Assembly: GCA_949130495.1 (NCBI GenBank)
Contig: OX422221.1
Span: forward strand, 481,419,659 to 481,483,658
DNA length: 64,000 nucleotides
Source: Sambucus nigra
Taxonomy: Eukaryota; Streptophyta; Magnoliopsida; Dipsacales; Adoxaceae
Direction: 5' to 3'
This document shows positions 50,653 through 61,745 of the stretch, piece by piece (the stretch's first letter is position 1; each line of letters begins with the position of its first letter). Made by a program: the position numbers and the translations under genes. The notes beneath the pieces were generated by a model. That model ran no database searches. It saw nothing but the letters and a program-made list of their open reading frames with translations, and had not been told where the DNA came from.

Positions 50653-50670
50653 TGGTGTCATTGCCGGGGA
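50653..50670 (+). promoter_or_regulatory. E3 primer binding site, tRNA-Asp type
   Basis: TGGTGTCATTGCCGGGGA lies three bases after the LTR end, matching the tRNA-Asp site with three changes. Confidence 0.9.
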
Positions 50671-50844
50671 TGAGTTTGTTTTAGACTTTATTTGATTTAG
50701 TATTTCGTAGTATTTTCTTTCTATTTGTATAATTTGCTAACCTTTTTGCAGGACTTCCACATTTGAGCACTTCGAAACGCATGAATTTCTTGCGTGCACA
50801 TATCTTTGTGGAATTCGCCATTTCGAGCCATTTTTGGGGTAAGC

Positions 50845-51326
50845 ATGTCTTATTCCAATTCTTTCGGTAATCATTGTTATAATTCTCAAAATTCTTGTAG
50901 TTTGTTGACTTTTGGTCAATACTTAGAATCCCAAAGAATTTCAAATTCAAATATGACTTTGGGCGAGTATAACGCAAGTCAAAACTTGAGTTATTGGAAT
51001 TTTGATGATGATGATAATGATTTTGGGCCTTTACCTCCTTATAATAGGAAGTTTGAAATGAATTGCAATAGTTTTCAAAATTCCTATAATAATGAGTTTT
51101 CATTTAAGTCTGATGGTAATTTTCAAAGTTCCCATTTTCATGTATCCGCACCTCAACCCATGACATTCGGCGAGGGCTTGGGTATGTATGAGAATGAGAA
51201 AATTGAAAATCGTTATCGGGAAGAAAATAGTTGTTGGGAACATAAATTGGATTTATTATTTGAGTCCGACGACGATTTTGCTTCCGAGACTTTTGAAGTC
51301 GAAGAATGTTTTTAACCAAATGAGGT
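50845..51326 (+). pseudogene. E3 ORF of unknown function, N-terminal part
   Basis: A splice-acceptor-like site (TTTTTGCAG, AG at 50750-50751) precedes an ATG at 50845. The protein begins MSYSNSFGNHCYNSQNSC and is rich in Asn, Ser, Asp and Phe. A short motif recurs, LTFGQYLESQ and MTLGEYNASQ, with PMTFGEGLG later, and there is an acidic run FDDDDNDFG. A TAA at 51313-51315 (probably CAA mutated) interrupts it, 11 bases before C2. The same register continues after C2 at 57328. No gag core, knuckle, protease or transmembrane segment is visible. I do not recognise it. Confidence 0.7.
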
Positions 51327-52949
51327 TGTTGGAGCGCGAGGCCCCCAATTCTAAAATATTATTATTTCCTTGTTATGTAAACTCGATGCGGAAGCGGTGT
51401 GATGGTTCAACTTTAACACAACAAATTTTAATTTCTTAAACAAATTAAAATTAAACCAAGTGAAGTAAAATTAATCAATTAATATATTCACTTAAACCAA
51501 GTTAATTCAATCCAAGTCCTAGAATTTGCCTAAGACATAATTGTCAATATTCCAAAGTTAGGCGAAACCAATTTTAGGAAAATACTTGAATTAAATAAAC
51601 TTTACCCAATATTTAGTTTAGCACCAAATTAAATGAGTGTGATAATTTAAACCAAATTTTATCTTGAATTATTCTAAGCATGCGTTCTACGTTATTTTGC
51701 AAGATAAAATAAATCAATCACACTACGCCGCGATGTACGAGGAAAAACCCAAGACGGGAAGCAACCTCGGACGGCCCTAGCCAAAAATCCACTAGATACG
51801 GAATTACAAGTACAAGACAGAAAGGCTTACAACGCACGAATCGGTCCCTCTCAAGCCTCGACGCCTCTTCTTGTAGACACCTCTTCCTAGCGGATAACCT
51901 CGGAACACCACCGCGGTCTCGGAATCCACCGATAGGACTTTATATGGTTACCGTCACCCGTACATGGAGCCTTTCTCCAAGTGGGTAGAATCGCAACAAA
52001 ACGTCTTCTTCTTTGATGGATGTAGAAGCAAACCAAAACTTCTCTTTGAAACGGAAGAGATAAACCGGTGCCAAACTCCAAGCAATTGATATGTATATAT
52101 GTGAACTTGGATAAACAATATGGGTGTAAAACTAGAGTGATAAAATATTTTCTCTTGAAAAATAGCACTCAAAACTTGAACATTTTCCTTAAACAATTTT
52201 AGCTCTCAAACTCTGTCTAAGAGATGGAATGGAATGGAAAAGTTAGGAAAAGTTACATTGGAAAATGTTCTTCCCGCACATATTAAAATCTGAAAAAGTT
52301 GGTTAAAAACTTAGTGGGGAAGTGGGTGAAAAACTGCCAAAAATTGTTCCCGCCTGGCATTTCGTTCAAAAGAAATCTCGTTCGAACGAGACTTCTAACG
52401 ACGTTCCAGATTGGACTCGTTAGAAACTCGTTGGAAATCTCGTTAGAACGAACAATCTCGTTCGAATGACATTTCGAACGACGGACCAGTATACCTTGGT
52501 GGGAACTCATTGGCAAACTCGTTCGAACGACATCTGGTTCGAACGAAAAACTCGTTCGAATGACATATCGAACGACTTCCAGAAATTTTATAAAATTTGA
52601 TTTTGGCCCAGAAACTTTATATACTTTATTTTAAAGTTCTAATTAAATTTTTCTGAAAATAAAACACAGTTTTTATTAAACCTAACACCCAATAAACTTG
52701 TTCCAAGCTCCTATATATATAATATTGCATTCATACCTTGGGAGCATGGAACTATGGCTGATGACGTAGAAACGAGGCACGCAAACCGGCATATTTGATG
52801 AAGCCTTATACTCTTTGCCACTACGTCTTCAACAAACACTTCATAGGCTTGAGAATATTACAATTAAATATTATCCTATGAATAAATGTTTTTGTCCGGA
52901 ATTGAGCCAAAACTATATATGGACTCAATTGGAAATTTGTGTCCTTACA
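51327..52949 (-). repeat. C2 3' LTR
   Basis: 1623 bp, near-identical to 55674-57322. It has three exact GTTCGAACGA palindromes and two GTTCGAATGA variants between about 52370 and 52570, and lacks about one palindrome unit relative to the other LTR. Confidence 0.95.
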
Positions 52950-54743
52950 AATCTCCCCCTTTGGCTATTCCGGGACAAAAACCAAACAAAAATCCTAAAG
53001 GGCCGTCAAGCTCACTAGACTCAAAAACATAACCCACCCAAACTTGACTCAACCCAAGGATCAAACGCTTTGCCATTGAAAGATGCCGCTTTAGAAGAAT
53101 TCCTGCACACTTAAGCAAATTATCAAACACATAGGGAATATCAAAGTATTAAATGCAATTAAAATAAATACTCCCCCACAATTAATTCTCCCCTTTATCA
53201 AAACAATCTACCAAAGAAGGTCGCGACTCCCCCTAAGTTAAATCTCCTAAATTAAGGTATGATTACAATAGGATTAGATACCATTTCTCCCCCTATCATT
53301 CTCCCCCTTTTTGTTCAGGAATAGGCAAAGGATATAGAACTAATAAACACAGTGAAGCTTAAAGTGATAAGACGTGAAAACATATGAGCAACAAAAGCAT
53401 AACTAATCCATTATAGATACTAAAAATGAAGTATAAGCATAGAAGGACTAGAAAGCAAGGCAAAGACAAACAAATATCATATATATATAAACTAGAAATA
53501 TACCAATGAAGCACTTGCCTATATATATATAGATATAAACACACATATAACACAGAATACAATAAGTTTGCACACTCGTATGGCAAAAATGTGTCATATG
53601 GAAACGTAAGTGTTGGGGTGTGACCTAGCAACAATTAAATTTAGACCCAAACACTTAATAAACATTCACGGAGTTCTCATTTGATTGCAAACTTTATCAC
53701 ATTTAAATATAACCTCATGTGACAATATGAAGATTGAACTGAATGAACAAACATACATAATGCATACAAGCCTAGCATGATGATGATTCTACAAACCAAA
53801 TAGAGTCATGACATTAAAGACAACTAGGATAAACGGACATTGTGCAAACCGTTGATATACCATCCAATTCTCCCTAAATAAGCATATATATTCTTTTGCT
53901 TTTGAATGAATATATCAAACAAACATAGGCCTTGGCCATTGTTTTCTTTTTAATGCCAAATATTATGTTTTTAGGCCTTTGGATCACGTATTTCTTTTAG
54001 ATCCAATAAACGGTGGCTTACTATCGCAAAGGATTTAATTCATCCTTTCGGAGCCCTTCCCCGTGCACATTTAGATATATAATTTTTTATCTCACAAAGC
54101 TCACGTGCAACGGATTGTGACATGCACTAGTCCTCCTAGGTCATAGATATGTAGATGACTAGATTGGTAGGATAACACCTCAAAAAGCTCAAATATAACA
54201 TGTGACATTAAGATTTCAAAAGAGCTCGTGCATGTGTGAAAAGAGGCATATAAAAATAGAATCCATTTAAACAATACAAAATCCAACTGCTCCATATAAA
54301 ACATGGTAAAGAACATTTTAAGGATTGAAAATCTAAACCAAAAGTTCTAGCCATGTGGGAGCGTAAAAGATGGGATTCAAACACAAATATATGCCACATA
54401 AAGTGTGTCAAACTAAAATACACACAAAATAAAATCTTTTTGAGTTTTTGACATTTTTAACCAAAAATAAAGATATATACTCAAGAGAATAAACAAAAAT
54501 CATTTGTATTTTTCATTAAGCTTAAATGAAATAAATAAAACACAAATGATAAACAAAAATCTTTTTATATTTTTCAATTAATTCAAACACAAAATATAAT
54601 ACAAAAAGATAAACAAGTCATAATTTCTAGCATGTGATATGAAATAAGGCAATGACTAGAAAATGACTAAACATGCATACATCTAGCAATGATATATAAT
54701 ATGAAGCACAAAAAGCTAGAGTATGCATAAAACACTAACACAT
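52950..54743 (-). other. C2 pol-less 3' region
   Basis: AT-rich. On the minus strand, polypurine-like AAAAAGGGGGAG motifs occur at about 53300 besides the one at the LTR, and a segment near 53590 (GACACATTTTTGCCATACGAG) is shared with C1. ORFs at 53359-53634 and 54101-54423 are translations of T-rich text. No enzyme domain. Confidence 0.75.
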
Positions 54744-55553
54744 TCAACCTTTAAATTTAGCAAGGGAGGTTTCATGTGATAGTAAATGAGAATCAACAAA
54801 TCTTGTATCTAGCGCATTTAATAATGATTTCCTAACCCATATAGATTTATATTTAACATGATGGGGATTAGGAAATAATGAAATGGTAGATAAAAATTTC
54901 CTTGGACTTCTTTTAAGATCAAAAAAAAATGACCTAAGGTGACCTTTCCTACCACAATGCAAGCATGTGTAAACACGAGGAATGTTACCTAAGGTGTGAC
55001 CCTTTTTAAAGACCTTGGACAAAGTTGACCCTCTAAAACAAACAATGGTTTTAGCTTTAGCAATGGAAGAACTTGAGCATGATGTGCTAGAACCATTAGA
55101 ACTACTACTAGAGTCTTGAAAATCATTTTTCATTTTTAACATTTCGGACTCAAGTAATAAATTAGACTCCTCAAAATTATGGGACTCCTTCTTTAAATTT
55201 TCAATAATTCCTAGAAGGTTAACACGCTCTCCCTCAATATGAGCAAACTTGTCCCTAAGAGTCGTTTCATGATTTTCACTCTCTTTCTTGGAATTTTCTA
55301 AAATATCAAAATTTGAATGTAAGTCCATGAGCTTTTCACGAAAAATATCTTTTTGAGATAAGGAGATTTGCAAAGACTCAATGTGAGCATTAAAACAAGA
55401 ATTTTCATTTTCAAGAAATTTTATTCTTTTTACAAATCTCAAATTTAATTCCTTTAAATTTTCGTTACATTTGTTAAGCCCATTTAATTCCTCTCGAAAA
55501 TCAAAAAACTTATTTTCATTAAAATTGGACAAATTTTCATTAAGACGTCCCAT
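54744..55553 (-). CDS. C2 gag-like protein, coiled coil plus degenerate zinc knuckle
   Basis: I take the ATG at 55553 (MGRLNENLSNFNENKFFDF) because it matches the C1 start; the frame upstream has only a TTG. 269 residues without a stop. Residues about 20-170 are charged and helical (KRIKFLENENSCFNAHIESL, KDIFREKLMDLHSNFDILEN), a likely coiled coil for particle assembly. A Ser-rich linker follows, then the knuckle CLHCGRKGHLRSFF near residue 200, whose last Cys is Phe, and YKSIWVRKSLLNALDTRF. The stop is at 54744. Starts 120 bp after the primer site. Intact length suggests recent activity; the lost Cys may weaken RNA binding. Confidence 0.8.
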   Translation of the reverse strand: MGRLNENLSNFNENKFFDFREELNGLNKCNENLKELNLRFVKRIKFLENENSCFNAHIESLQISLSQKDIFREKLMDLHSNFDILENSKKESENHETTLRDKFAHIEGERVNLLGIIENLKKESHNFEESNLLLESEMLKMKNDFQDSSSSSNGSSTSCSSSSIAKAKTIVCFRGSTLSKVFKKGHTLGNIPRVYTCLHCGRKGHLRSFFFDLKRSPRKFLSTISLFPNPHHVKYKSIWVRKSLLNALDTRFVDSHLLSHETSLAKFKG

Positions 55554-55659
55554 TGAGAGAAAAAAATATGAGAGTGATAAAAAAATTGAACCACCTAAAA
55601 AGGTAAGGAAATACAAAAAGGCGAAAAATGGATTTTTAACGCGATAACTTAGCGCTCCG

Positions 55660-55671
55660 GCTCTGATACCA
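55660..55671 (-). promoter_or_regulatory. C2 primer binding site, initiator tRNA-Met
   Basis: TGGTATCAGAGC on the minus strand, two bases after the 5' LTR end. Standard Copia site. Confidence 0.93.
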
Positions 55672-55673
55672 CT

Positions 55674-57322
55674 TGTTGGAGCGCGAGGCCCCCAATTCTA
55701 AAATATTATTATTTCCTTGTTATGTAAACTCGATGCGGAAGCGGTGTGATGGTTCAACTTTAACACAACAAATTTTAATTTCTTAAACAAATTAAAATTA
55801 AACCAAGTGAAGTAAAATTAATCAATTAATATATTCACTTAAACCAAGTTAATTCAATCCAAGTCCTAGAATTTGCCTAAGACATAATTGTCAATATTCC
55901 AAAGTTAGGCGAAACCAATTTTAGGAAAAGACTTGAATTAAATAAACTTTACCCAATATTTAGTTTAGCACCAAATTAAATGAGTGTGATAATTTAAACC
56001 AAATTTTATCTTGAATTATTCTAAGCATGCGTTCTACGTTATTTTGCAAGATAAAATAAATCAATCACACTACGCCGCGATGTACGAGGAAAAACCCAAG
56101 ACGAAAAACAACCTCGGACGGCCCTAGCCACAAATCCACTAGATAAGGAATTACAAGTACAAGACAGAAAGGCTTACAACGCACGACTCGATCCCTCTCA
56201 AGCCTCGACGCTTCTTCTTGTAGACACCTCTTCCTAGCGGATAACCTTGGAACACCATCGCGGTCTCGGAATCCACCGATAGGACTTTATATGGTTACCG
56301 TCACTCGTACATGGATCCTTTCTCCAAGTGGGTAGAATCGCAACAAAATGTCTTCTTCTTTAATGGATGTAGAAGCAAACCAAAACTTCTTTTTGAAACG
56401 GAAGAGATAAACCGGTGCCAAACTCCAAGCAATTGATATGTATATATGTGAACTTAGATAAACAATATGGGTGTAAAACTAGAGTGATAAAATATTTTCT
56501 CTTGAAAAATAGCACTCAAAACATGAACATTTTCCTTAAACAATTTTAGCTCTTAAACTCTCTCTAAGAGATGGAATGGAATGGAAAAGTTAGGAAAAGT
56601 TACATTGGAAAATGTTCTTCCCGCACATATTAAAATCTGAAAAAGTTGGTTAAAAACTTAGTGGGGAAGTGGGTGAAAAACTGCCAAAAAATGCCAAAAA
56701 CTGTTCCCGCCTGGCATCTCGTTCGAACGACATTTCGTTCGAACGAAATTTCGTTCGAACGAGACTTCTAACGACGTTCCAGATTGGACTCGTTAGAAAC
56801 TCGTTGGAAATCTCGTTAGAACGAACAATCTTGTTCGAACGACATTTCGAACGACGGACCAGTATACCTTGGTGGGAACTCGTTGGCAAACTCGTTCGAA
56901 CGACATCTGGTTCGAACAAAAAACTCGTTCGAACGACATATCGAACGACTTCCAGAAATTTTATAAAATTTAATTTTGGCCCAGAAACTTTATATACTTT
57001 ATTTTAAAGTTCTAATTAAATTTTTCTAAAAATAAAACACAATTTTTATTAAACCTAACACCCAATAAACTTGTTCCAAGCTCCTATATATATAATATTG
57101 CAATCATACCTTGGGAGCATGGAACTATGGCTGATGACGTAGAAACGAGGCACGCAAACTGGCATATTTGATGAAGCTTTATACTCTTTGCCACTACGTC
57201 TTCAACAAACACTTCATAGGCTTGAGAATATTATAATTAAATACTATCCTATGAATAAATGTTTTTGTCCGGAATTGAGCCAAAACTATATATGGACTCA
57301 ATTGGAAATTTGTGTCCTTACA
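55674..57322 (-). repeat. C2 5' LTR
   Basis: 1649 bp. Six exact GTTCGAACGA palindromes lie between about 56718 and 56935, spaced irregularly 15-90 bp apart. The ORFs at 56650-57007 come from this repeat. Confidence 0.95.
56718..56948. repeat. Palindrome cluster GTTCGAACGA in C2 LTR
   Basis: Six exact and several near copies of the palindromic core TTCGAA with CG flanks. Variants in the other LTR show CG-to-TG change, as methylated CpG decay would give. Confidence 0.9.
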
Positions 57323-57327
57323 GAGGT

Positions 57328-57957
57328 ATTTGTGCCTACTTTGGAAAAAACCATTCTAGACTTTGCCCATTGCATAATAGATATTGAAAGTGAGGATGAA
57401 AATGGCGTAATATCTATTTGCAATGAAATGATTTCTTCTTTGGCCCCCAAAGAAGAACATTTCATTGAAAATGATCTTATTTCATTCGAAACTCGATCTT
57501 CATGCGATGATGATTCATCTCATGAGTTTGAATTTCTTTCCTCCCCATTTTCATTTTCTGGTATCACACTGTTACAAGTACCCGATGATTCGGTTTCAAA
57601 CTTTAATGTTTTAAACCTTTTTGCCGATGAGGAGTACTTGCTCGAGTCGCCTACCACAATTGAATCTTTGCCTTTGTGTGCGCTACCTCCCATTCCAATT
57701 TTCAAATCTTTGGGAGTATATTCTTTTTTTTTGGTCCCCACATGTTTTTGTCACCCGTTCAATCCAAATTCCCCATCGTCCCTCCAAAAATTTTAATTGA
57801 CGATGGTTCATTTCTTCCTCCTTACACATGCCTTCCATTGTTCAAACGAAATCCATATTTTCTAGAGGGCATGCTTGAGAGTGAGGGTACACCGGTTATC
57901 CTTCAAAGTCAAATCGTTTTCACTGTGGACCCTCGGTTATTTAGACTTCTAGTGTAG
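57328..57957 (+). pseudogene. E3 ORF of unknown function, C-terminal part
   Basis: Continues the E3 frame right after the C2 target duplication (FVPTLEKTILDFAHCIIDIE), with acidic stretches (ESEDENGVIS, SSCDDDSSHEFEF) and a Pro-rich part (LCALPPIPIFKSLG). A homopolymer of about ten T at 57721-57732 carries an indel, after which the other frame continues (PHMFLSPVQSKFPIVPPKIL, PYTCLPLFKRNPYFLEGML) to a TAG at 57955-57957. With the first part this gives roughly 385 codons with one stop and one frameshift. The Met start at 57188 would lie in the C2 LTR and is rejected. Function unknown. Confidence 0.7.
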
Positions 57958-59845
57958 AGATAGTGGGAAGCCTAAATAGTAGGTTCTATATAGTTAGCTT
58001 TTTATTCTTTCTTTCTTTTTATTTTAGTCTAGTGTAATTAGTTAACTTTTATTATTTGTTTTTGCTATGCTCGGTACTAACTTGTTTTGTAGATTCTTTG
58101 GACTTGTTCTTATCGGGATCACTCCAGTTTTGGGTAATATCGCTCTTTTCCTCTCCTAACTTGGTTCTTAATTCATATTGAGGACAATGTCAAGTTTTAA
58201 GTTAGGGGGTGTGGGATACTCCATCCATTTCTTTATTTAGTCCATGTTTTTTGCTCACATGTTAGTTACTTAGTATGCTTTTCTTAGAAAAATTAAAAAT
58301 TTCAAAAAGATTTTCTTTCTTTTTTTCTCCTTTTTTGGGCATTTTTCATTTGTTTCCGATGATAAATTTCAATAATTACCCGATCCAATAAACAACCCAA
58401 TGATGCATGTTCTCGATTTTAGAAGTTATTAGACTTTAGTCTCGATTATTGATATTATGAATAACTTCATGAATTAAACTTTAATCCCATGAGCACATGC
58501 ACTTTTTCTTGCTTTATTGATTTGGTTTAATATTTTTATAACTCGGTAATCTTTTGTTGCATTGTATATACTTACACCGAGTAAGCTTTGTGCCTTTCCT
58601 CGTTTGTGAGTGTATACACTATTATTTTCTCTTTGAAAATGTTACATTCGTCGGTAATCTCTTTATTCTTTCATTGATCGTTCATTAATTGAGTTCATAT
58701 ATGAAATGTGTTACTTGATCATGATTTTCATATATTGTTTTGACTCGAGAATTGCGTAAAATTTATGAAATGGTAATAGTCCATCTTTGTTATATCACCC
58801 AAATGACCTTGACCTCACCTTATATGTTTACCCTCGTTAACCCCTTTGATCCTAAATATTAGCCTTTCGTTTCACAACCCCATTCCCATAACCAACACTA
58901 AATTGGAGTTTTAGCCCATATATACACTTTCCATACCTTTTTTTGGAATGTTACATGGGATTGAATGATGTTGTTGTGATGTCGGTTGCAATTTAGACAT
59001 ATGAGAGTTTGAAAAGTAAAGAAAAGAAAAAGTGAAAAAGTGGAGAAAAAGAGAAAGCAAAAAGCAAAAGAAAATAAAAAGAAAACATGAGAAAAAGAAG
59101 AAAAGAAAAGAAAGAGAAAGTTGTAAATATGTTGTGTATATAGTTCAATAAGCTTTTATTACTCTCCCCGATGATATATCTAATGCCTTTTTGGAACTTG
59201 TTTTCCAATTTTGATATTGTCGGCATTTTCCCATTATCCCGAGTTTTCATCCCAAACACCTTGAATCCGTACATACATATCCTTCGTTTCGTACCCTAGC
59301 CTAGCCTACATTACAACCTTATTAAAGTCCTATGTGATCTTAGGTTGATTTAATTTAAAAGTCATAATAGTTTTGATAATCTGTGAAAATACATTTTGCC
59401 TCTTTTAATGTGCAGTATCCTTTCATTGAGATTACATTTTTTATTTTATATATAGCATTCTTCATTTGTGACATGTGTGCGGCCTAGTTTCCATTTACAT
59501 TTACTCTTTATGCCCGCGTGTTCCGTGGGTTAGCTCCCTGTTTCGAGTGAATTCACTTGATGAGTGTAATGCCCGTGAGGATTGAATATATGATTGCTTT
59601 AACGTTTATCCAATTTATATAAGTTTTTGCCAAATCACACTTTGCATGTGCTCGCTCCCCTCCCACATTTTAAGATTTCAATTCTATTAGGTGCATTCTA
59701 TAATGTTAATGATCTGTACTTTTGTGTGAATTCATTCACTTTGCTAATAATGAGTATGAAATCTTGTTCGTTATTGTTGGGCTTGTTGCATGTTGGTTTG
59801 GCCATATTTTGAGGAAACCATGTGATGTTTGTGGGTATCATCCCT

Positions 59846-59945
59846 GAAAACTCTCACGAGACGACACTCGTCCACTAGGGTAACCTAGGGGTTTAACGGC
59901 TTATTGCATACCCTAAATGTAATCGAATCGCTCGTGAAAGTGGCC
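59846..59945 (+). repeat. Conserved non-coding block shared by E3 and E2
   Basis: CTCTCACGAGACGACACTCG, GGGTAACCTAGGGGTTTAAC, GGCTTATTGCATACCCTAAA and GCTCGTGAAA, in the same order and at the same distance from the 3' LTR as in E2 (12842-12970 on the minus strand). Confidence 0.75.
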
Positions 59946-60017
59946 TTATGCTTTTATACCATACTTTTGTATGTATCTTGCTTTTGGTTTGCTTGTAGTT
60001 CTTGTTGCATCCTATTT

Positions 60018-60038
60018 CATTGCTAGGGACTAGCAATG
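60018..60038 (+). other. Hairpin just upstream of the E3 polypurine tract
   Basis: Arm CATTGCTAG, loop GGA, then the exact reverse complement: a 9-bp perfect stem directly before TGTAAGTTAGGGGG. E2 has a weaker version (CATTGCTCG GGA ..) at 12783-12799. Confidence 0.75.
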
Positions 60039-60054
60039 TGTAAGTTAGGGGGTG

Positions 60055-61556
60055 TGATAATACGCAAATATTGCGTATTTCATCCCTCGAACCGATGCAT
60101 TTTAGCCCCCTTGGGTATCTTATTCCCTACATTTATGCTCGTTAACCAGAAACCTTTGGATTTCTACGTTAACATGCTTTGCAGGGGTTAATTGAGCTTT
60201 TATAGGTATTTGGATGCTAAGTGTCAAGTTCGGATGCATTTTGCTCGATTTTCATACACGATCGCACGTTCAAGGGCATTTTAGTCTTTTCACAACTTGG
60301 GCACTGGCCCAACATCTACACGCAAGTTGTACCCCTCATCGCAAGCTTCGTGCGGCCGCGAACGGTGCACGATTCCGATTCAGAACGAAGAAGTTACGGC
60401 AATTTTAGCGGAAGGGAATTGCAAACATGCCAAAACAGCAGGAAAGGAGAAGCAGCCATGCTCGATCGATCGATCGATCAATCAAAAGTTTTTGCAATTC
60501 TTGGGGAGACAGTGGGCTTGGATAATTACCATCGATCGATCGATCACAGGGGATCGATCGATCGATCCCGTGTTTCTAGCTGATATTCTTTTCTCTTTTC
60601 TATTCTAATTTAATTTCAACTTACTATAAATACCAATTTTGTTGTAAATATCAGACATCAAGAGATAGAATAGATTTTAGGTTAGTTTAGCTTAGGGTTT
60701 GAGGTTTTTGGAGAGTTCTTCTTTGATTCTTCTTGGTTTGACACCCAATTGGGTTGTAAGTTGCACTATTCATCATCCTCTCCATTAATATAGTTGTTTT
60801 CCTTTAATTCTTGCTTTGATTAATTAGAATTACATGCTTTTCTAAATAGGTTCCCGTGATTTCTAGTGTAAATTTATTGTGTTTCTTTATCGCTTTCTTA
60901 ACCACATTTTTAATATGCTTTCTAGGTAATTTAAATTAGGTTGTGTTTGAATGGAAATCACTCGGGCTGACGCGTTACTTTTCTTTAGTGATGGTGTTTA
61001 CAGGTCTATTTCGGGTGCATTCTCCTAGTTATTGCACCTAGGAGATTTGACAGGGCATATCATGTATGTCCCGTGCTTACGACCTTGCGTGCGCAATTTT
61101 TGGGATATTTGTTGACGCCAAAATCTTATTAGGATTTTATGCAGATTTAGGGGCGTGACAACCCTTGGTTCAATTAACTGTCAAAACGAGGCGCATTTGT
61201 AATAACTCGTCAACCCATGTATCCATTTTATACTAATTAACTCGGGTGAGGGATATTCGACGCAACCTATAGTTTTACTCGCTTTGTTAATCTAGTTTCA
61301 GTACCCTTGCCTAGATTAATCATTTCCTTTTATGCATCTTTTCCTTTTTAGTTTGTAAATCACCTTTTTCACTTTTATTTTGGAATATTAAATCATATAA
61401 ATTCTAGCAACTCGTCTCTATAGATTTTCGATACCCGACTTGCCGATGTGTTTGCTTCGTAAGTGTAGTCATAATTTTGGTTTGTTTCTATTATCGCAGT
61501 GAAACAAAAACTTCGACTGTGCCCTTACACGAACACACCTTTCACGCGCATAATGA
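60055..61556 (+). repeat. E3 3' LTR
   Basis: 1502 bp, from TGATAATACG to GCGCATAATGA, followed by CCGGA. Differences from the 5' LTR are concentrated in the first 150 bp; the rest is nearly the same. Confidence 0.93.
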
Positions 61557-61745
61557 CCGGATCATAAAGGTCATACTTGGGGTGTGAGCTCTCAGATGGG
61601 TAAGTCGAGGCTCATTGGTATTACGCCGAGTAGCACTAGAGTGACATGTAATATCGATGAAATGAAGACCAATACAAACCAAAAGTTTGACAACCTCAAA
61701 AAAACATTGAATAAAATGTTTTTCATTGTTAAACAAGCTCTTCAA
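61557..61745 (+). pseudogene. TNP1-like CACTA gene, exon part downstream of E3
   Basis: After the target duplication the exon frame continues with HKGHTWGVSSQMGKSRLIG (family pattern of the form G..G.G....), then a Lys-rich helical tail (NQKFDNLKKTLNKMFF..KQALQ). It ends at a GTTAATCC boundary near 61747 and has no internal stop. This is the usual C-terminal part of TNP1/Transposase_24 proteins. Confidence 0.7.

Larger units (their letters stand above)
51327..57322 (-). mobile_element. C2: young gag-only Copia-type element (SIRE-like)
   Basis: LTRs 51327-52949 and 55674-57322, ends TGTTGG..TTACA, with a perfect target duplication GAGGT (51322-51326 and 57323-57327). It runs on the minus strand: initiator-Met primer site next to the right LTR, an intact gag frame, 1.8 kb without pol, and a polypurine tract (AAAGGGGGAGATT on the minus strand) next to the left LTR. 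The first 270 bp of the LTRs differ at one position by eye, so this is the youngest insertion in the window. Protease, integrase, RT and RNase H are absent. Confidence 0.94.
57958..60054 (+). other. E3 3' non-coding region
   Basis: No coding. TAAGTTAGGGGGTGTG at 58198-58213 is an exact copy of the polypurine tract and LTR junction at 60041-60056, both preceded by an AATGT-containing stretch. A purine-rich A/G stretch is at 59008-59125. A block shared with E2 lies at 59846-59945 and a perfect hairpin at 60018-60038. Confidence 0.75.
49149..61556 (+). mobile_element. E3: Athila-related LTR element without gag/pol, with an unknown ORF
   Basis: LTRs 49149-50649 and 60055-61556 start TGAT and end TAATCA/TAATGA. 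Target duplication is CCGAA (49144-49148) against CCGGA (61557-61561). A tRNA-Asp primer site follows the 5' LTR and a polypurine tract (AAGTTAGGGGG) precedes the 3' LTR. Without C2 the internal region is about 3.4 kb. It contains one reading frame of unknown type and a 2.1 kb non-coding part; no gag, protease, RT or integrase is seen. It must use proteins from a relative. Removing E3 with one duplication copy restores the CACTA exon frame. Confidence 0.92.

Noticed and set aside
50681..51103. 140-codon antisense ORF opposite the E3 ORF
   Set aside because: A mirror of the low-complexity sense frame, without its own motifs.
57188..57796. 202-codon ORF apparently starting in the C2 LTR
   Set aside because: It is a chance fusion of C2 LTR text with the E3 ORF; the true frame enters at the target duplication, 57323-57327.
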